A stretch of DNA of 64,000 bases from Chryseobacterium sp. 18061 (GTDB taxonomy: Bacteria > Pseudomonadota > Gammaproteobacteria > Enterobacterales > Enterobacteriaceae): the NCBI GenBank assembly GCA_902706205.1, contig CACSKA010000011.1, positions 102,256 to 166,255 of the forward strand. Direction: 5' to 3'. The position numbers were made by a program, and so were the translations under genes. Position 1 is the first letter of the stretch. Each line of letters begins with the position of its first letter. Below are positions 54,078 through 62,708 of the stretch, in pieces. The notes beneath the pieces are model-generated. The model was given only the letters and a program-made list of their open reading frames with translations, was not told the origin of the DNA and made no database searches.

Positions 54078-54190
54078 AAAAACTCATTGATTATGGAATG
54101 ATGTGTTCTCGGGTCATAACGAGAACGCTCCTAATCTAATTTGCAAAAGTGCAGTTAAAATGAAGAAATAGTGAAGATTAAGTCAAATTA
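54048..54190 (-). ncRNA. Candidate small RNA or attenuated leader
   Basis: A minus-strand RNA ending at the terminator above. Upstream are TTGACT (-35-like, near 54180), a hairpin GTTCTCG-TTATGACC-CGAGAAC (54106-54127), and AGGAG followed ten bases later by a nine-codon frame MTREHIIP-stop (54091-54117) within that hairpin. It could be a stand-alone sRNA of about 100 nt or a leader that terminates before dgcP. The promoter -10 is not clear. Confidence 0.4.
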
Positions 54191-54215
54191 GCCACACACA
54201 AAGGATGCTATCTCA

Positions 54216-54458
54216 ATGAAATATGCTGGATTACTGCTGCCGCTTTTGCTGGCAGGTTGCACGACCGCTGAACAAAGCGACGCACCCCCTCCGCCAAATA
54301 TCGGCATGGCAAACCCTGCTGCGGTTTACTGCCAGCAAAAAGGCGGCACGTCTGTGCCCGTACAAAGCCCTCAGGGAGTGCGTTCAGACTGTAAGCTGCC
54401 TGGCGGGGAAGTGATTGACGAATGGACTCTGTATCGTCGGGATCATAAGCAATCGTGA
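54216..54458 (+). CDS. yoaF: DUF333 lipoprotein YoaF
   Basis: 80 residues with lipoprotein signal MKYAGLLLPLLLAGC (lipobox cysteine C15). The DUF333 domain is NPAAVYCQQKGGTSVPVQ ... CKLPGGEVIDEWTLYRRDH, with two conserved cysteines. It matches E. coli YoaF, which neighbours dgcP there too. Function unknown. Confidence 0.9.
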   Translation: MKYAGLLLPLLLAGCTTAEQSDAPPPPNIGMANPAAVYCQQKGGTSVPVQSPQGVRSDCKLPGGEVIDEWTLYRRDHKQS

Positions 54459-54527
54459 CAGCACGCTGCTCTCCAGGATACAATTGAAGATAAGATTAAT
54501 CTTAATTTCAGAGTGTGTGAGAGCAGC

Positions 54528-54833
54528 ATGTTTCAGCTTAAACCGGGCACATTGGCGATGATCATCGCGGCCCGTACGCCCGCAGGCCGGGCGAATATCG
54601 GTAAATCAGTATCGCTGTTTGCCCTGTGCCAGCCGGGTGAACGTGTCCTGAACCCTGTCAACGGTGTGGTCACCGAACTGCCGCGTGAGGCCCAGCGAGC
54701 GCTGTGGCTGGTGACGGGTGAGGTTCAGTCTGCGGACGGTCAGTCTGGTTTTTCATTTGTTCGCCCTGAACATCTGATGCCACTGACGCCTGACATGCTC
54801 CCCGCCGATGAGCTGGAAAAAGTAACGGAGTAA
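54528..54833 (+). CDS. Hypothetical protein, 101 residues
   Basis: From ATG at 54528 (MFQLKPGTLAMIIAARTPAGRAN). No signal peptide or membrane segment. The N-terminal half is rich in small beta-strands and resembles a single SH3-like or phage-type accessory fold only by composition; no family recognised. Begins 70 bp after yoaF and converges with the DUF523 gene. In E. coli this place is occupied by yeaO. Confidence 0.65.
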   Translation: MFQLKPGTLAMIIAARTPAGRANIGKSVSLFALCQPGERVLNPVNGVVTELPREAQRALWLVTGEVQSADGQSGFSFVRPEHLMPLTPDMLPADELEKVTE

Positions 54834-54847
54834 CACGGTTAACAGGA

Positions 54848-55348
54848 TTACGCCTTCTCGTCCTGTTCCGCAATCCAGGCCAGCAGCGCCGGAATTTGCT
54901 CATGTGAAAACACCACAATCCCATGTTGGCGCAAAAGCGCGGCGGCAACGCCGTTGCCTGCGATTTTTTTGCCGCTAAAGCTCCCATCATAAATTTCGGT
55001 GCTCCCGCAGGTAGGGCTGCCGTCCGTTAACAGCGCCGCAGAGCATCCCGTGCTTTGAGCCGCCTTCAGCGCCAGCCAGGCCGCAAGCTGATAATGGGCG
55101 GTGACATCGGCCCCGGTGCTTTCGATAATACGCGCCTGGTCGGCCATCACCTGTTCACCCGTACCGGCGACAATTTCGGCCGACGGGCGCGGAGTCGGTA
55201 AACCGGCCGCGAGTTCCGGACAATGAATGATCAGCCTGTCTTCTGCCCGCAACATTTGCAGCAATTCACCCAACTGGGTTTTGGCGCTGGCGTTATAGCG
55301 CACCGGATGTCCCATCAGACAGGCACTCACCAGAATTTTCGTTTTCAT
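54848..55348 (-). CDS. DUF523 family protein
   Basis: 166 residues from ATG at 55348 (MKTKILVSACLMGHPVRYNASAKT). DUF523 hallmarks are SACLMGxxxRYN, CPELAAGLPTPRPSAEI and LLTDGSPTCGST, with conserved cysteines likely binding metal or Fe-S. Function unknown; some relatives are fused to DUF1722. Divergent from the amidotransferase gene. Confidence 0.85.
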   Translation of the reverse strand: MKTKILVSACLMGHPVRYNASAKTQLGELLQMLRAEDRLIIHCPELAAGLPTPRPSAEIVAGTGEQVMADQARIIESTGADVTAHYQLAAWLALKAAQSTGCSAALLTDGSPTCGSTEIYDGSFSGKKIAGNGVAAALLRQHGIVVFSHEQIPALLAWIAEQDEKA

Positions 55349-55504
55349 CGCAGCTCCGTATTTTCCCGCTGAAAGAGTAATACGAACCGCGAACAGATGA
55401 AACGATCGCCAACTGCACATTCTGGGGATTGTTCTGCACGCAAAACCCCGGTAGGCTGGTGTTCCTTATGTAGTCCGAAAACTGCACAGCATAAGGAACC
55501 CTTC

Positions 55505-56212
55505 ATGGAACTTGCTTCAAATAAAAAGACACTACGAATTGCACTGGTCGGTGATTTTAATCCTGAGGTGATTGCGCACCAGGCGATCCCGCTGGCGATT
55601 GACGATGCCGCCGCCGTTCAGGAACTCACCGCCGATTACGATTGGGTCGCCACCACCGACATCAAAAGCGCTGACGATCTGGTGGGCTATGATGCAATCT
55701 GGCTGGTTCCCGCGAGCCCATACCAAAACGCAGAAGGGGCGTTGATCGCTATCCGCTACGCGCGCGAAAACAGCATTCCGTTCCTCGGTACCTGCGGCGG
55801 TTTCCAGCATGCGATCCTCGAATATGCTCGCAACGTGCTGGGCTGGCGCGATGCGGCACACGCCGAAACGGACACCGAAGGCCGAATGGTGATTGCGCCA
55901 CTGGCCTGCTCGCTGGTGGAGAAATCAGACACCATCGAACTGCGCGCCAACACCATCATCGCCAAAGCGTATGGTCGCCTCAGCATTGAAGAGGGCTATC
56001 ACTGCAACTACGGCATTTCACCGGATTTCGCGGCAGAACTTGAGGAAGGCGCGTTGCGCGTCAGCGGCTGGGACGAAGAAGGCGAAATCCGCGCGATTGA
56101 ACTCATGACTCACCCGTTCTTTGTCGGCACCTTGTTCCAGCATGAGCGCAACGCGCTGGCTGGCCGCCCGGCACCTCTGGTCCACGCGTTTCTTCGCGCA
56201 GCAGCAAATTAA
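55505..56212 (+). CDS. CTP-synthase-like class I glutamine amidotransferase domain protein
   Basis: 235 residues from ATG at 55505 with AAGGAAC upstream. It resembles the C-terminal GATase domain of CTP synthase without the synthetase part: nucleophile Cys in LGTCGGFQHAILEYARN, and a His-Glu pair in TLFQHERNALAGRPAP. Such stand-alone proteins are annotated as CTP synthase C-terminal region-related (seleno)proteins. Whether it hydrolyses glutamine, and for what, is not known. Confidence 0.82.
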   Translation: MELASNKKTLRIALVGDFNPEVIAHQAIPLAIDDAAAVQELTADYDWVATTDIKSADDLVGYDAIWLVPASPYQNAEGALIAIRYARENSIPFLGTCGGFQHAILEYARNVLGWRDAAHAETDTEGRMVIAPLACSLVEKSDTIELRANTIIAKAYGRLSIEEGYHCNYGISPDFAAELEEGALRVSGWDEEGEIRAIELMTHPFFVGTLFQHERNALAGRPAPLVHAFLRAAAN

Positions 56213-56216
56213 GAAT

Positions 56217-56287
56217 CGCCCGGCGACACGTCGTTTGCACGGGCCTACAGTATGGCGTAGGTCCGGTAAGCGTAGCGCCACCGGGCA
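56217..56287. repeat. REP-type repeat
   Basis: Palindromic units TCGCCCGGCGACACG and GTCCGGTAAGCGTAGCGCCACCGGGCAA lie between the convergent amidotransferase gene and nimT. Confidence 0.7.
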
Positions 56288-56289
56288 AT

Positions 56290-57495
56290 TTATATCTGTC
56301 CGCCGATTTCCCGTTCACGCCCTGCTAATCCCCCAAACACTGCCATCACCAGCGAGATAACGGCGACCGCAATCAGCGGAATGTGCCAGTCTCCGCTAAC
56401 GTCATGAATTCGACCCATCGCCGGAGGCCCACAGGCCGCCAACAGATATCCGACCGATTGCGCCATACCGGATAACGCCGCCGCCTGATGTGCGGAACCG
56501 GCACGCAGGCCAATAAACGTCAGTCCGAGGATCATCGTCGCGCCACAGCCAAAGCCGAAGATCAGCGTCCACAGCATCGCCTGCTGCGGGAATAGCCAGA
56601 AGCCGACGGCGCTCACGGCGCACATCAGCGCCACACTGATGGCAATCCCGCGCTGGTCTTTGAGTTTAAACAGTACCAGCGGGATCAGCAGCCCCGGTAC
56701 GGCGGTCGCCAGCTGCAACAATCCGTGCAGAGAACCGGCCTGCGCCTCACTGTAGCCGTGACTGATTAGAATGGCGGGCAGCCAGCCCACGATCACGTAA
56801 TACACCAGCGAGTTAAGCCCAAGGAACAGCGTCACCTGCCAGGCCAGCGCCGAACGCCAGATACCTTTACTGTGCAGGCTGCGCGCACCAGTCACCGTGC
56901 CCGGCGTGTGATTGCGCAACTGCGGTAACCAGACGACCAGCGCCAGCAACGGAAACGCCATCAGCGCCAACAGTGCGCCATGCCAGCCCGCGCCGCTCAG
57001 GGCAATCGGCACCACCATGGCGGAACCTACCGCCGCAGCAATCCCCATTGTCAGCGAGTAAGCGCCGGTCATTTTCGCCACGTGACCGGAAAAATCACGC
57101 TTGATCAGGCCCGGCAGCAAAACGTTCCCCAAGGCAATGCCGCAGCCGATGATGGCGGTTCCGACGAACAGCAGGCTATTCGAGGGTAATGAACGCACGG
57201 CTACCCCGGCGCAAATCAGCAACAGGGCAACGATAAGGCTGCGCTCCATGCCAAAACGGCGCGCAACGCCTGCAGCCAGTGGTGAAATCAGACCAAACGC
57301 GAGTAGCGGCAGGGTAGTCAGCATCCCGGTTTGGGCGGTGGACAGCCCGTAGTCGGCACGAATGCTGTCAAGCAGTGGGGCGGCACCGGTAAACGTCACG
57401 CGTAAACAGGTGGCGATTAACAGGATGCCCGCAATTAAAAGCAGATTCTGGCGTGGGGTAGTCATGGACACAGTACTCATGGTGTTCTCTTTCAT
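56290..57495 (-). CDS. nimT: 2-nitroimidazole transporter NimT (MFS, CynX type)
   Basis: 401 residues (396 if the internal ATG at MSTVSM is used). Twelve transmembrane segments; the cyanate-permease-family motif RVTFTGAAPLLDSIR, and FGMERSL in the loop after TM2-TM3. E. coli NimT (YeaN) is close in almost every helix, for example AWQVTLFLGLNSLVYYV. It exports 2-nitroimidazole and is controlled by the divergent NimR, which is conserved here. Confidence 0.92.
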   Translation of the reverse strand: MKENTMSTVSMTTPRQNLLLIAGILLIATCLRVTFTGAAPLLDSIRADYGLSTAQTGMLTTLPLLAFGLISPLAAGVARRFGMERSLIVALLLICAGVAVRSLPSNSLLFVGTAIIGCGIALGNVLLPGLIKRDFSGHVAKMTGAYSLTMGIAAAVGSAMVVPIALSGAGWHGALLALMAFPLLALVVWLPQLRNHTPGTVTGARSLHSKGIWRSALAWQVTLFLGLNSLVYYVIVGWLPAILISHGYSEAQAGSLHGLLQLATAVPGLLIPLVLFKLKDQRGIAISVALMCAVSAVGFWLFPQQAMLWTLIFGFGCGATMILGLTFIGLRAGSAHQAAALSGMAQSVGYLLAACGPPAMGRIHDVSGDWHIPLIAVAVISLVMAVFGGLAGREREIGGQI

Positions 57496-57580
57496 TCTTT
57501 AGTGCGACTACGATAGCGCCTTTTCGCTATGATGAAATCAAGCTAAAATGACAAATAATCGCTAATATCGGACAAAAGTA

Positions 57581-58375
57581 ATGATGGCAGGACTGGGGCT
57601 TGAAGGGTATGAACCCGATAGCCAGCACGACGCTGCGGCGGCGTTTCGCGTTCAGGTTGTGGAAGACGAGCAGCACATCCCGGAGCATCAGCACCGCAAA
57701 GGTCAGCTGATCCTGGCCCTGCACGGAGCAATTACATGCGAAGTGGAAAATGCGCTTTGGATGGTGCCGCCGCAGTATGCGGTGTGGATCCCCGGCCAGG
57801 TCCCCCACAGCAACCGTGCGACGCCGGGAGCCCGGCTCTGTTTTCTTTTTATCGAACCCGGCGCGGCGGCGTTACCGACACACTGCTGTACGTTGAAAAT
57901 CTCACCGCTAGTGCGGGAACTCATTCTGAATCTGGCGGTTCGCCACGAATCTCCGCAACGGGACCCGGCGACGCTCCGGCTGATCCAGGTGCTGTTTGAC
58001 GAGTTGCCACAGCAGCCGCAGGAACAGCTCCAGTTGCCGGTTTCTGCCCATCCAAAAATTCGCCTGATGGTGGAAAAGATGGAGGCGGAACCGGCGGTGT
58101 GGCAAACGTTGGGGCAGTGGGCGAGTTATTTTGCGATGAGCGAACGCAATCTGGCCCGGCTGGTGGTGAAAGAGACCGGGCTGAGTTTTCGCCGCTGGCG
58201 GCATCAGCTACAGCTGATCCTGGCGCTACAGCTGTTGATCCGTGGTCAGAGCGTGCAGCAGGCCGCACACGCGTTGGGCTATGACTCAACTACTGCGTTC
58301 ATTACCATGTTTCGTAAAGGATTAGGCCAGACGCCGGGACGATATCTCAGCGGGCTAGCTACCCCTTCCCAATAA
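57581..58375 (+). CDS. nimR: AraC-family regulator NimR
   Basis: 264 residues. An N-terminal cupin domain (PEHQHRKGQLILALHG and VPPQYAVWIPGQVPHS) is followed by two HTH motifs near residues 195-250, ending YDSTTAFITMFRKGLGQTPGRYL. E. coli NimR (YeaM) represses or controls nimT. The 85-bp divergent spacer with nimT is conserved. The 3' end overlaps yeaL by 17 bp (tail-to-tail). Confidence 0.92.
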   Translation: MMAGLGLEGYEPDSQHDAAAAFRVQVVEDEQHIPEHQHRKGQLILALHGAITCEVENALWMVPPQYAVWIPGQVPHSNRATPGARLCFLFIEPGAAALPTHCCTLKISPLVRELILNLAVRHESPQRDPATLRLIQVLFDELPQQPQEQLQLPVSAHPKIRLMVEKMEAEPAVWQTLGQWASYFAMSERNLARLVVKETGLSFRRWRHQLQLILALQLLIRGQSVQQAAHALGYDSTTAFITMFRKGLGQTPGRYLSGLATPSQ

Positions 58376-58805
58376 GTATCGAGACCAGTCCGGCAGCGAT
58401 AAGCGGTCCGACCGGTACGCCGCGAAACAGCGCCACACCGAGCACGGTCCCCACTAAAAGGCCCGCGACCAGCTGCGGTTGTGTCCCCATCAGTTGAACG
58501 CCGCGCCCGCCCAGCCACGACACAAACACACCAACCGCAATCGCGATCAGCGATTTCCAGTTCACGAACGAGTGCAGCAGCGTTGACGCCGGCAGCGTCC
58601 CGCTGGCGATAGGTGCCATCACGCCGATGGTTAGCACGATAATACCCATCGTCAGACCCTGCTTTTCAATCCAGGGGAAGAAGGTATTCAACGGCGTAAC
58701 GCGCACGATGATCAGCACCAGAATGGAAACGGCGACGGTGGTGTTGTGACTGACCAAGCCGAGCGCCGCCAGCCCCAGAAGAATTAACAGGGTAGGGTCA
58801 AACAT
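58359..58805 (-). CDS. yeaL: DUF441 inner-membrane protein YeaL
   Basis: 148 residues from ATG at 58805 (MFDPTLLILLGLAALG), the same length as E. coli YeaL; the upstream extension is rejected. Four or five transmembrane segments, including VGVFVSWLGGRGVQLM and GLLVGTVLGVALFRGVPVGPL. UPF0756/DUF441 family, function unknown. The 3' end overlaps nimR. Confidence 0.92.
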   Translation of the reverse strand: MFDPTLLILLGLAALGLVSHNTTVAVSILVLIIVRVTPLNTFFPWIEKQGLTMGIIVLTIGVMAPIASGTLPASTLLHSFVNWKSLIAIAVGVFVSWLGGRGVQLMGTQPQLVAGLLVGTVLGVALFRGVPVGPLIAAGLVSILIGKG

Positions 58806-58821
58806 TAGGGAGTCCTTGCCA

Positions 58822-58872
58822 AAAAAAGTAAGCCTGTTCACTGTACGCGAAATAGCGTGCATAAACAGGCTT
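58822..58872 (-). terminator. Terminator of the GH31-transporter operon
   Basis: AAGCCTGTT / AACAGGCTT stem with an inner GTACGC/GCGTGC pairing, followed on the minus strand by ACTTTTTTT, 40 bp past the GH31 stop. Confidence 0.8.
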
Positions 58873-58912
58873 CTATATAACAATCTTATTTTTTTGGGCG
58901 TCTGCCCGAAGG

Positions 58913-60949
58913 TCAGTTTGTTAAGATGCTGACCAGTTGACTGCCTTCACGGATAAATACCGGGATTGTCTCCAGCGGGGCATCCACGCAGATGCGTTCG
59001 CCACCGCGATAGCGTTCACCGTTGAGAGCAACCCAGTTAGCACCCGCCGGGAGCCAGACGTCGCGCTGACGTTGCCCGGCGTGAATCACCGGGGCAATCA
59101 GCAAATCTTCGCCGAACAGGTATTGGTCTTCGATTTCCCAGCTCTGTTTTTCCTGTGGATAGTGCCAGAACAGCGGACGCATCAACGGATCGCCGTGCTG
59201 ATGTGCATTGTCATAGAGCTCATCTATATACGGACGCAGTTTTTCGCGCACCGACAGCCAGTGTTGCATGATGTCGAAATTGGCTTCGCCGTAGCTCCAT
59301 AGCTCATTCGGTGCACCGCTGTTACATTGCACAATGCCGTCGCGGTAGCGCTCCGGTGGCTGAATTTGCGGCTCGCGATAACCGTGCATACGCAGAACCG
59401 GGCAGAAGACCGCCCACTGGAACCAGCGGATCAGCAACTCGTGGAAGGCGGGATCGTTAACGTTACCGCCCTGGAAACCGCCGATATCGGTCGTCCACCA
59501 CGGAATGCCCGCCAGCCCCATGTTCAGCCCCGCGGCAATCTGGTTACGAAACGCATGGAATGAAGAGTGCACATCGCCCGACCAGGCCAGCACGCCATAG
59601 CGCTGGCTGCCGGCCCAGGAGCAGCGCACCAGGTTGACAATATCCTGCTCGCCATTGGCTTTCAGCCCATCGTAAAAACCCTGGGCAAAATCGCGCGGGT
59701 AGCGGTTGCCGACTTCCAGCACCGGGCCTGCGTGATAGCGGTAGTTGTCAAAATCGTAGGCGCGGTATTCTGGCTCGGCTTCATCCAGCCAGAAGAGTTT
59801 GATGCCCAAATCGTAATAATTTTCCTTCACCGTTTCCCAGACAAACTGCCGCGCCTGCGGATGTGTGGCATCGAAGAACGTGGTGTTGCCCATAAAATCG
59901 AGATTGACCTGCACGCCGCGTTCGCTGCTGACCAGCCAGCCTTTGGCCTTCATTTTCGGATACAGCGGGCTGCGCGCTTCCACCGTCGGCCAGACCGACA
60001 CCATCAACTCAATACCCAACGCGCTGAGTTCGTCGACCATCGCTTTCGGGTCGGGCCAGTCAATCGGGTCAAAACACCATGTTCCCTGATTCGGCCAGTG
60101 GAAAAAATCAATCACCATCACCGACAGTGGCAAGCTGCGACGACGGTACTCGCGCGCCACGTCGAGAACTTCCTGCTGGGTGCGATAACGCAATTTACAC
60201 TGCCACAAGCCGCTGATGAACGCGGGTGCGGGCGGAGGAGTCCCTGTGGCCTTCGCATACTGTCGCGTGATATCGACGATGCTATCGGCGGCGGTTATCC
60301 AGTAGTCCATTTCGCCGGTGACGCGGGCCCGCCATTCGGTCTGGTTTTTGGCGAAATTTACTTCGCCAATCGCCGGGTTATTCCACAGCAGGCCATAGCC
60401 GAGGCTCGACTGCATAAACGGCACGCTGGCCTGAGAGTTACGCTGCGCAAGTTCCAGCGTGCAGCCTTTGAGATCCAGCCACGGCTGCTGATACTGACCC
60501 ATTCCGTAGAGTCGTTCCTCAGGGCGTGCCTCGAAGCGCACGGTCAGTTGATATTTACCGCCCGCCAGTGGTGTGAATTCACGGCCATCGAGCTTCAGGG
60601 CGCTGACGTATTTATCCTGGCCTTTTTCGCTGGAGCCAATCCCTACGGTTGAGCGTTGCCGCCACATCTCTTCGAGCAGCAGTTCCCCGCGCTGGTTATA
60701 GAACGCCAGCTGGCCTTTCAGATTCAGCATGGCGGTAATATTGCCGTTGCGCAGAGTCAGGCTTTCTGCTCCAGAAGTCAGTTCTGCATCACACGTTTCG
60801 GCGGGAAGCAGCGCCTGTAAGTCGTCAGTAAAATCTGGCGCACAGGTGGCTCTGACGCGCAGGCTGTTGCGGCCCCAGGTTTCGATGCGCAGGATTTGGC
60901 GTTCAAAGCGCCACTCAATGCTATTGGAATGTGAAATGAGCTCACTCAT
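58913..60949 (-). CDS. GH31 family glycosidase (alpha-xylosidase/alpha-glucosidase type)
   Basis: 678 residues, shorter than YicI (772). The nucleophile region is KLFWLDEAEPE with probable nucleophile D389; the acid/base region is WSGDVHSSFHAFRNQI. Upstream are WQCKLRYRTQQEVLDVAREY and substrate-pocket GIPWWTTDIGGF. No signal peptide, so cytoplasmic. It lies 15 bp after a GPH sugar transporter, suggesting uptake and hydrolysis of an alpha-linked disaccharide such as isoprimeverose or an alpha-glucoside; the exact linkage cannot be read. Not in the E. coli yeaL-yoaI interval. Confidence 0.88.
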   Translation of the reverse strand: MSELISHSNSIEWRFERQILRIETWGRNSLRVRATCAPDFTDDLQALLPAETCDAELTSGAESLTLRNGNITAMLNLKGQLAFYNQRGELLLEEMWRQRSTVGIGSSEKGQDKYVSALKLDGREFTPLAGGKYQLTVRFEARPEERLYGMGQYQQPWLDLKGCTLELAQRNSQASVPFMQSSLGYGLLWNNPAIGEVNFAKNQTEWRARVTGEMDYWITAADSIVDITRQYAKATGTPPPAPAFISGLWQCKLRYRTQQEVLDVAREYRRRSLPLSVMVIDFFHWPNQGTWCFDPIDWPDPKAMVDELSALGIELMVSVWPTVEARSPLYPKMKAKGWLVSSERGVQVNLDFMGNTTFFDATHPQARQFVWETVKENYYDLGIKLFWLDEAEPEYRAYDFDNYRYHAGPVLEVGNRYPRDFAQGFYDGLKANGEQDIVNLVRCSWAGSQRYGVLAWSGDVHSSFHAFRNQIAAGLNMGLAGIPWWTTDIGGFQGGNVNDPAFHELLIRWFQWAVFCPVLRMHGYREPQIQPPERYRDGIVQCNSGAPNELWSYGEANFDIMQHWLSVREKLRPYIDELYDNAHQHGDPLMRPLFWHYPQEKQSWEIEDQYLFGEDLLIAPVIHAGQRQRDVWLPAGANWVALNGERYRGGERICVDAPLETIPVFIREGSQLVSILTN

Positions 60950-60964
60950 GGATAAACGGTCCTT

Positions 60965-62299
60965 TTACGAAATAGGGTGTCTGGCGAGATTGATAGATTT
61001 CATGGTGCTGTCGTCGAGCTTGTACCAGCGCAGCGTGGCGAATGCGGCCAGTGAAAGCAGGCCCGGCACAACGGTGAAGAGGGCGATAATGCAGTACATG
61101 GCGGTAGAGGTTTGCGCCGTAGCGTTAGGGACGTATCCGCTAAAGCCCAGCGTCCAGCCAACGATGGCCCCGCTGATGGCCATGCCCAGTTTAAGTACGG
61201 CCAGGAAGGTGGAGAAAATCACGCCGTCCATGCGTTTGCCCTGTTTCCATTCAGCGTAGTCAGCCACGTCAGCCATCATCACCCACATCAAGGTGGTGGT
61301 GGCCTGGTAAAGCGTGGAGATTACGAAGGTGAGTGGCACAAGGATGAAGACGGATTTTGGCGCGAAGAACAGGGCGATACTCAGCACGCCTGCCAGCACG
61401 GCGCAGTAGCCGAACATTTGCACTTTGCTGTAGCTGCGCGTCAGGCGTTTGGCCAACGCGCTACCGGCGGCTTTGCCCAGAATGTGCGCCCCGAGCATCC
61501 ACATGAAATAGCTGGCGCTGCCGAGATAATAGGTGACGAAATACATCATGGCGCCAAGGCGAATAACCCCAAAGCCAATGTTGTTTAATACCAGAACCGC
61601 GACCACGCGCCACTGATCGTTGCGCAATAAATCCCTCAATTCAGAAATGTAATTATTGTGGGTCGCCGGCGCATTAATACGTTCCCGGGTATTGGCGAAA
61701 CAGAACCAGAACATAACGACCGCTACGGTGGCCATAATACCCATGGCCCAACGATAGCCGAGTAATTTATCAGCGCCGCCTAAGAATTCGGCTAAAGGCA
61801 TCATAAAGAAAGTGGATAATGCCCCGCCGAGGGTGGCGAGGAAGAAACGATAAGATTGCAAGGAAATACGCGCGTCGTTATCCGGGGTAATTACTGCCCC
61901 CATCGAGCAATAAGGGATATTAATAGCGGTGTACATTAACATCATCAGGGTATAGCTCACGGTCGCGAAAATCATCTTTCCGTGCAAGTCTAACGATTCC
62001 GGTACAGCGTAGGTCAGCAGGCAGCTGGCCCCGAACGGTAGCGCCAGCCACAGCATCCACGGCCTGAATTTACCCCAGCGCGTTTTTGTGCGGTCAGCAA
62101 TATACCCCATTGCCGGATCGATAATTGCGTCAGCGGTCCGGGCCAGCAAAAACATAGTTCCGACAAATGCCGCCGGAAGCCCAACCACATCGGTGTAATA
62201 AAAGGTCAGAAAGATAATGACGTTATCCAGTCCAATATGACTGGCCATATCGCCTAACCCATAACTGATTTTTTCTTTACGGCTAATTGTCTCGGTCAT
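60965..62299 (-). CDS. GPH-family sugar:cation symporter (YicJ type)
   Basis: 444 residues from ATG at 62299 (MTETISRKEKISYGLGDMASHI); the longer in-frame start is rejected. Twelve transmembrane segments and the family motifs YGLGDMASH, DAIIDPAMGYIADRTKTRWGKFRPW and MMADVADYAEWKQGKR. Similar to YicJ, MelB and XylP. It is the first gene of a two-gene operon with the GH31 enzyme. Substrate is unknown; probably an alpha-xyloside or alpha-glucoside. Confidence 0.9.
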   Translation of the reverse strand: MTETISRKEKISYGLGDMASHIGLDNVIIFLTFYYTDVVGLPAAFVGTMFLLARTADAIIDPAMGYIADRTKTRWGKFRPWMLWLALPFGASCLLTYAVPESLDLHGKMIFATVSYTLMMLMYTAINIPYCSMGAVITPDNDARISLQSYRFFLATLGGALSTFFMMPLAEFLGGADKLLGYRWAMGIMATVAVVMFWFCFANTRERINAPATHNNYISELRDLLRNDQWRVVAVLVLNNIGFGVIRLGAMMYFVTYYLGSASYFMWMLGAHILGKAAGSALAKRLTRSYSKVQMFGYCAVLAGVLSIALFFAPKSVFILVPLTFVISTLYQATTTLMWVMMADVADYAEWKQGKRMDGVIFSTFLAVLKLGMAISGAIVGWTLGFSGYVPNATAQTSTAMYCIIALFTVVPGLLSLAAFATLRWYKLDDSTMKSINLARHPIS

Positions 62300-62595
62300 G
62301 GTATTCACCTTGCCAGTGTAAGGTTTATTTCGGAGGTGTTCTGGCACTGATGGTTAACCATGGAATGAAACTTAACAATTGCGAGATTTAGCAATGGACT
62401 TATGGAAAATCCTTTTCGTGATACCGGTAACAATAATCAATATTGCTATTGCCGGTTCGGTTTTACGTCGCGAGGAGAATATTTTTAGGGCGAATCGTTT
62501 CAGTATTTGAAGCAGCGAACGGCGCGACATCTGGCTGTCATGCGGTTGTCATGAACGGGGCGTAATACGGATAAGGTGAGCACAGGAGGGTGATG
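62300..62595. promoter_or_regulatory. Divergent promoter region of the transporter operon and yoaI
   Basis: About 300 bp. The left half is AT-rich and should hold the promoter of the GPH-GH31 operon; no recognisable catabolite or operator site was found. The right half holds the PHO box and -10 of yoaI. Confidence 0.5.
62535..62552 (+). promoter_or_regulatory. PHO box (PhoB site) upstream of yoaI
   Basis: CTGTCAT-GCGG-TTGTCAT: two 7-bp direct repeats on an 11-bp period, 13 of 14 repeat positions matching the PHO-box consensus CTGTCAT-N4-CTGTCAT. Exactly 10 bp downstream is TAATAC (62563-62568), a -10-like hexamer at the spacing typical of PhoB-activated promoters, where the box replaces the -35. 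Confidence 0.78.
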
Positions 62596-62700
62596 ATGTA
62601 CGATCAACAATTTATCGAAACGCTGTTTATCTTTCTCTCATTTCTCTCGGTGGGCGGGATTCTGGTGGCGTCCGTTTTGTATCTGGAAAGGCGCCACTGA
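62596..62700 (+). CDS. yoaI: YoaI small membrane protein
   Basis: 34 residues from the second of two adjacent ATG codons, 6 bp after AGGAGG (62584-62589). One transmembrane helix (about residues 9-29, ETLFIFLSFLSVGGILVASV) and a basic C-terminus LERRH. E. coli YoaI is also 34 residues (start MNDQMFVETLII) and lies next to yeaK. Function unknown; a PHO box lies upstream. Its stop is 8 bp from the convergent yeaK stop. Confidence 0.85.
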   Translation: MYDQQFIETLFIFLSFLSVGGILVASVLYLERRH

Positions 62701-62708
62701 CAGGGTTA

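Larger units (their letters stand above)
53883..54215. other. Divergent dgcP/yoaF intergenic region
   Basis: 333 bp. Holds a strong minus-strand terminator (54048-54077), a short minus-strand frame and a second hairpin described as a candidate ncRNA. The segment 53883-54040 next to dgcP is AT-rich without identified features. The yoaF side has a ribosome site (AAAGGATGC). Confidence 0.5.

Noticed and set aside
59567..60652. Plus-strand 361-codon frame inside the GH31 gene
   Set aside because: Antisense shadow; His/Arg-rich composition typical of reverse-frame artefacts.
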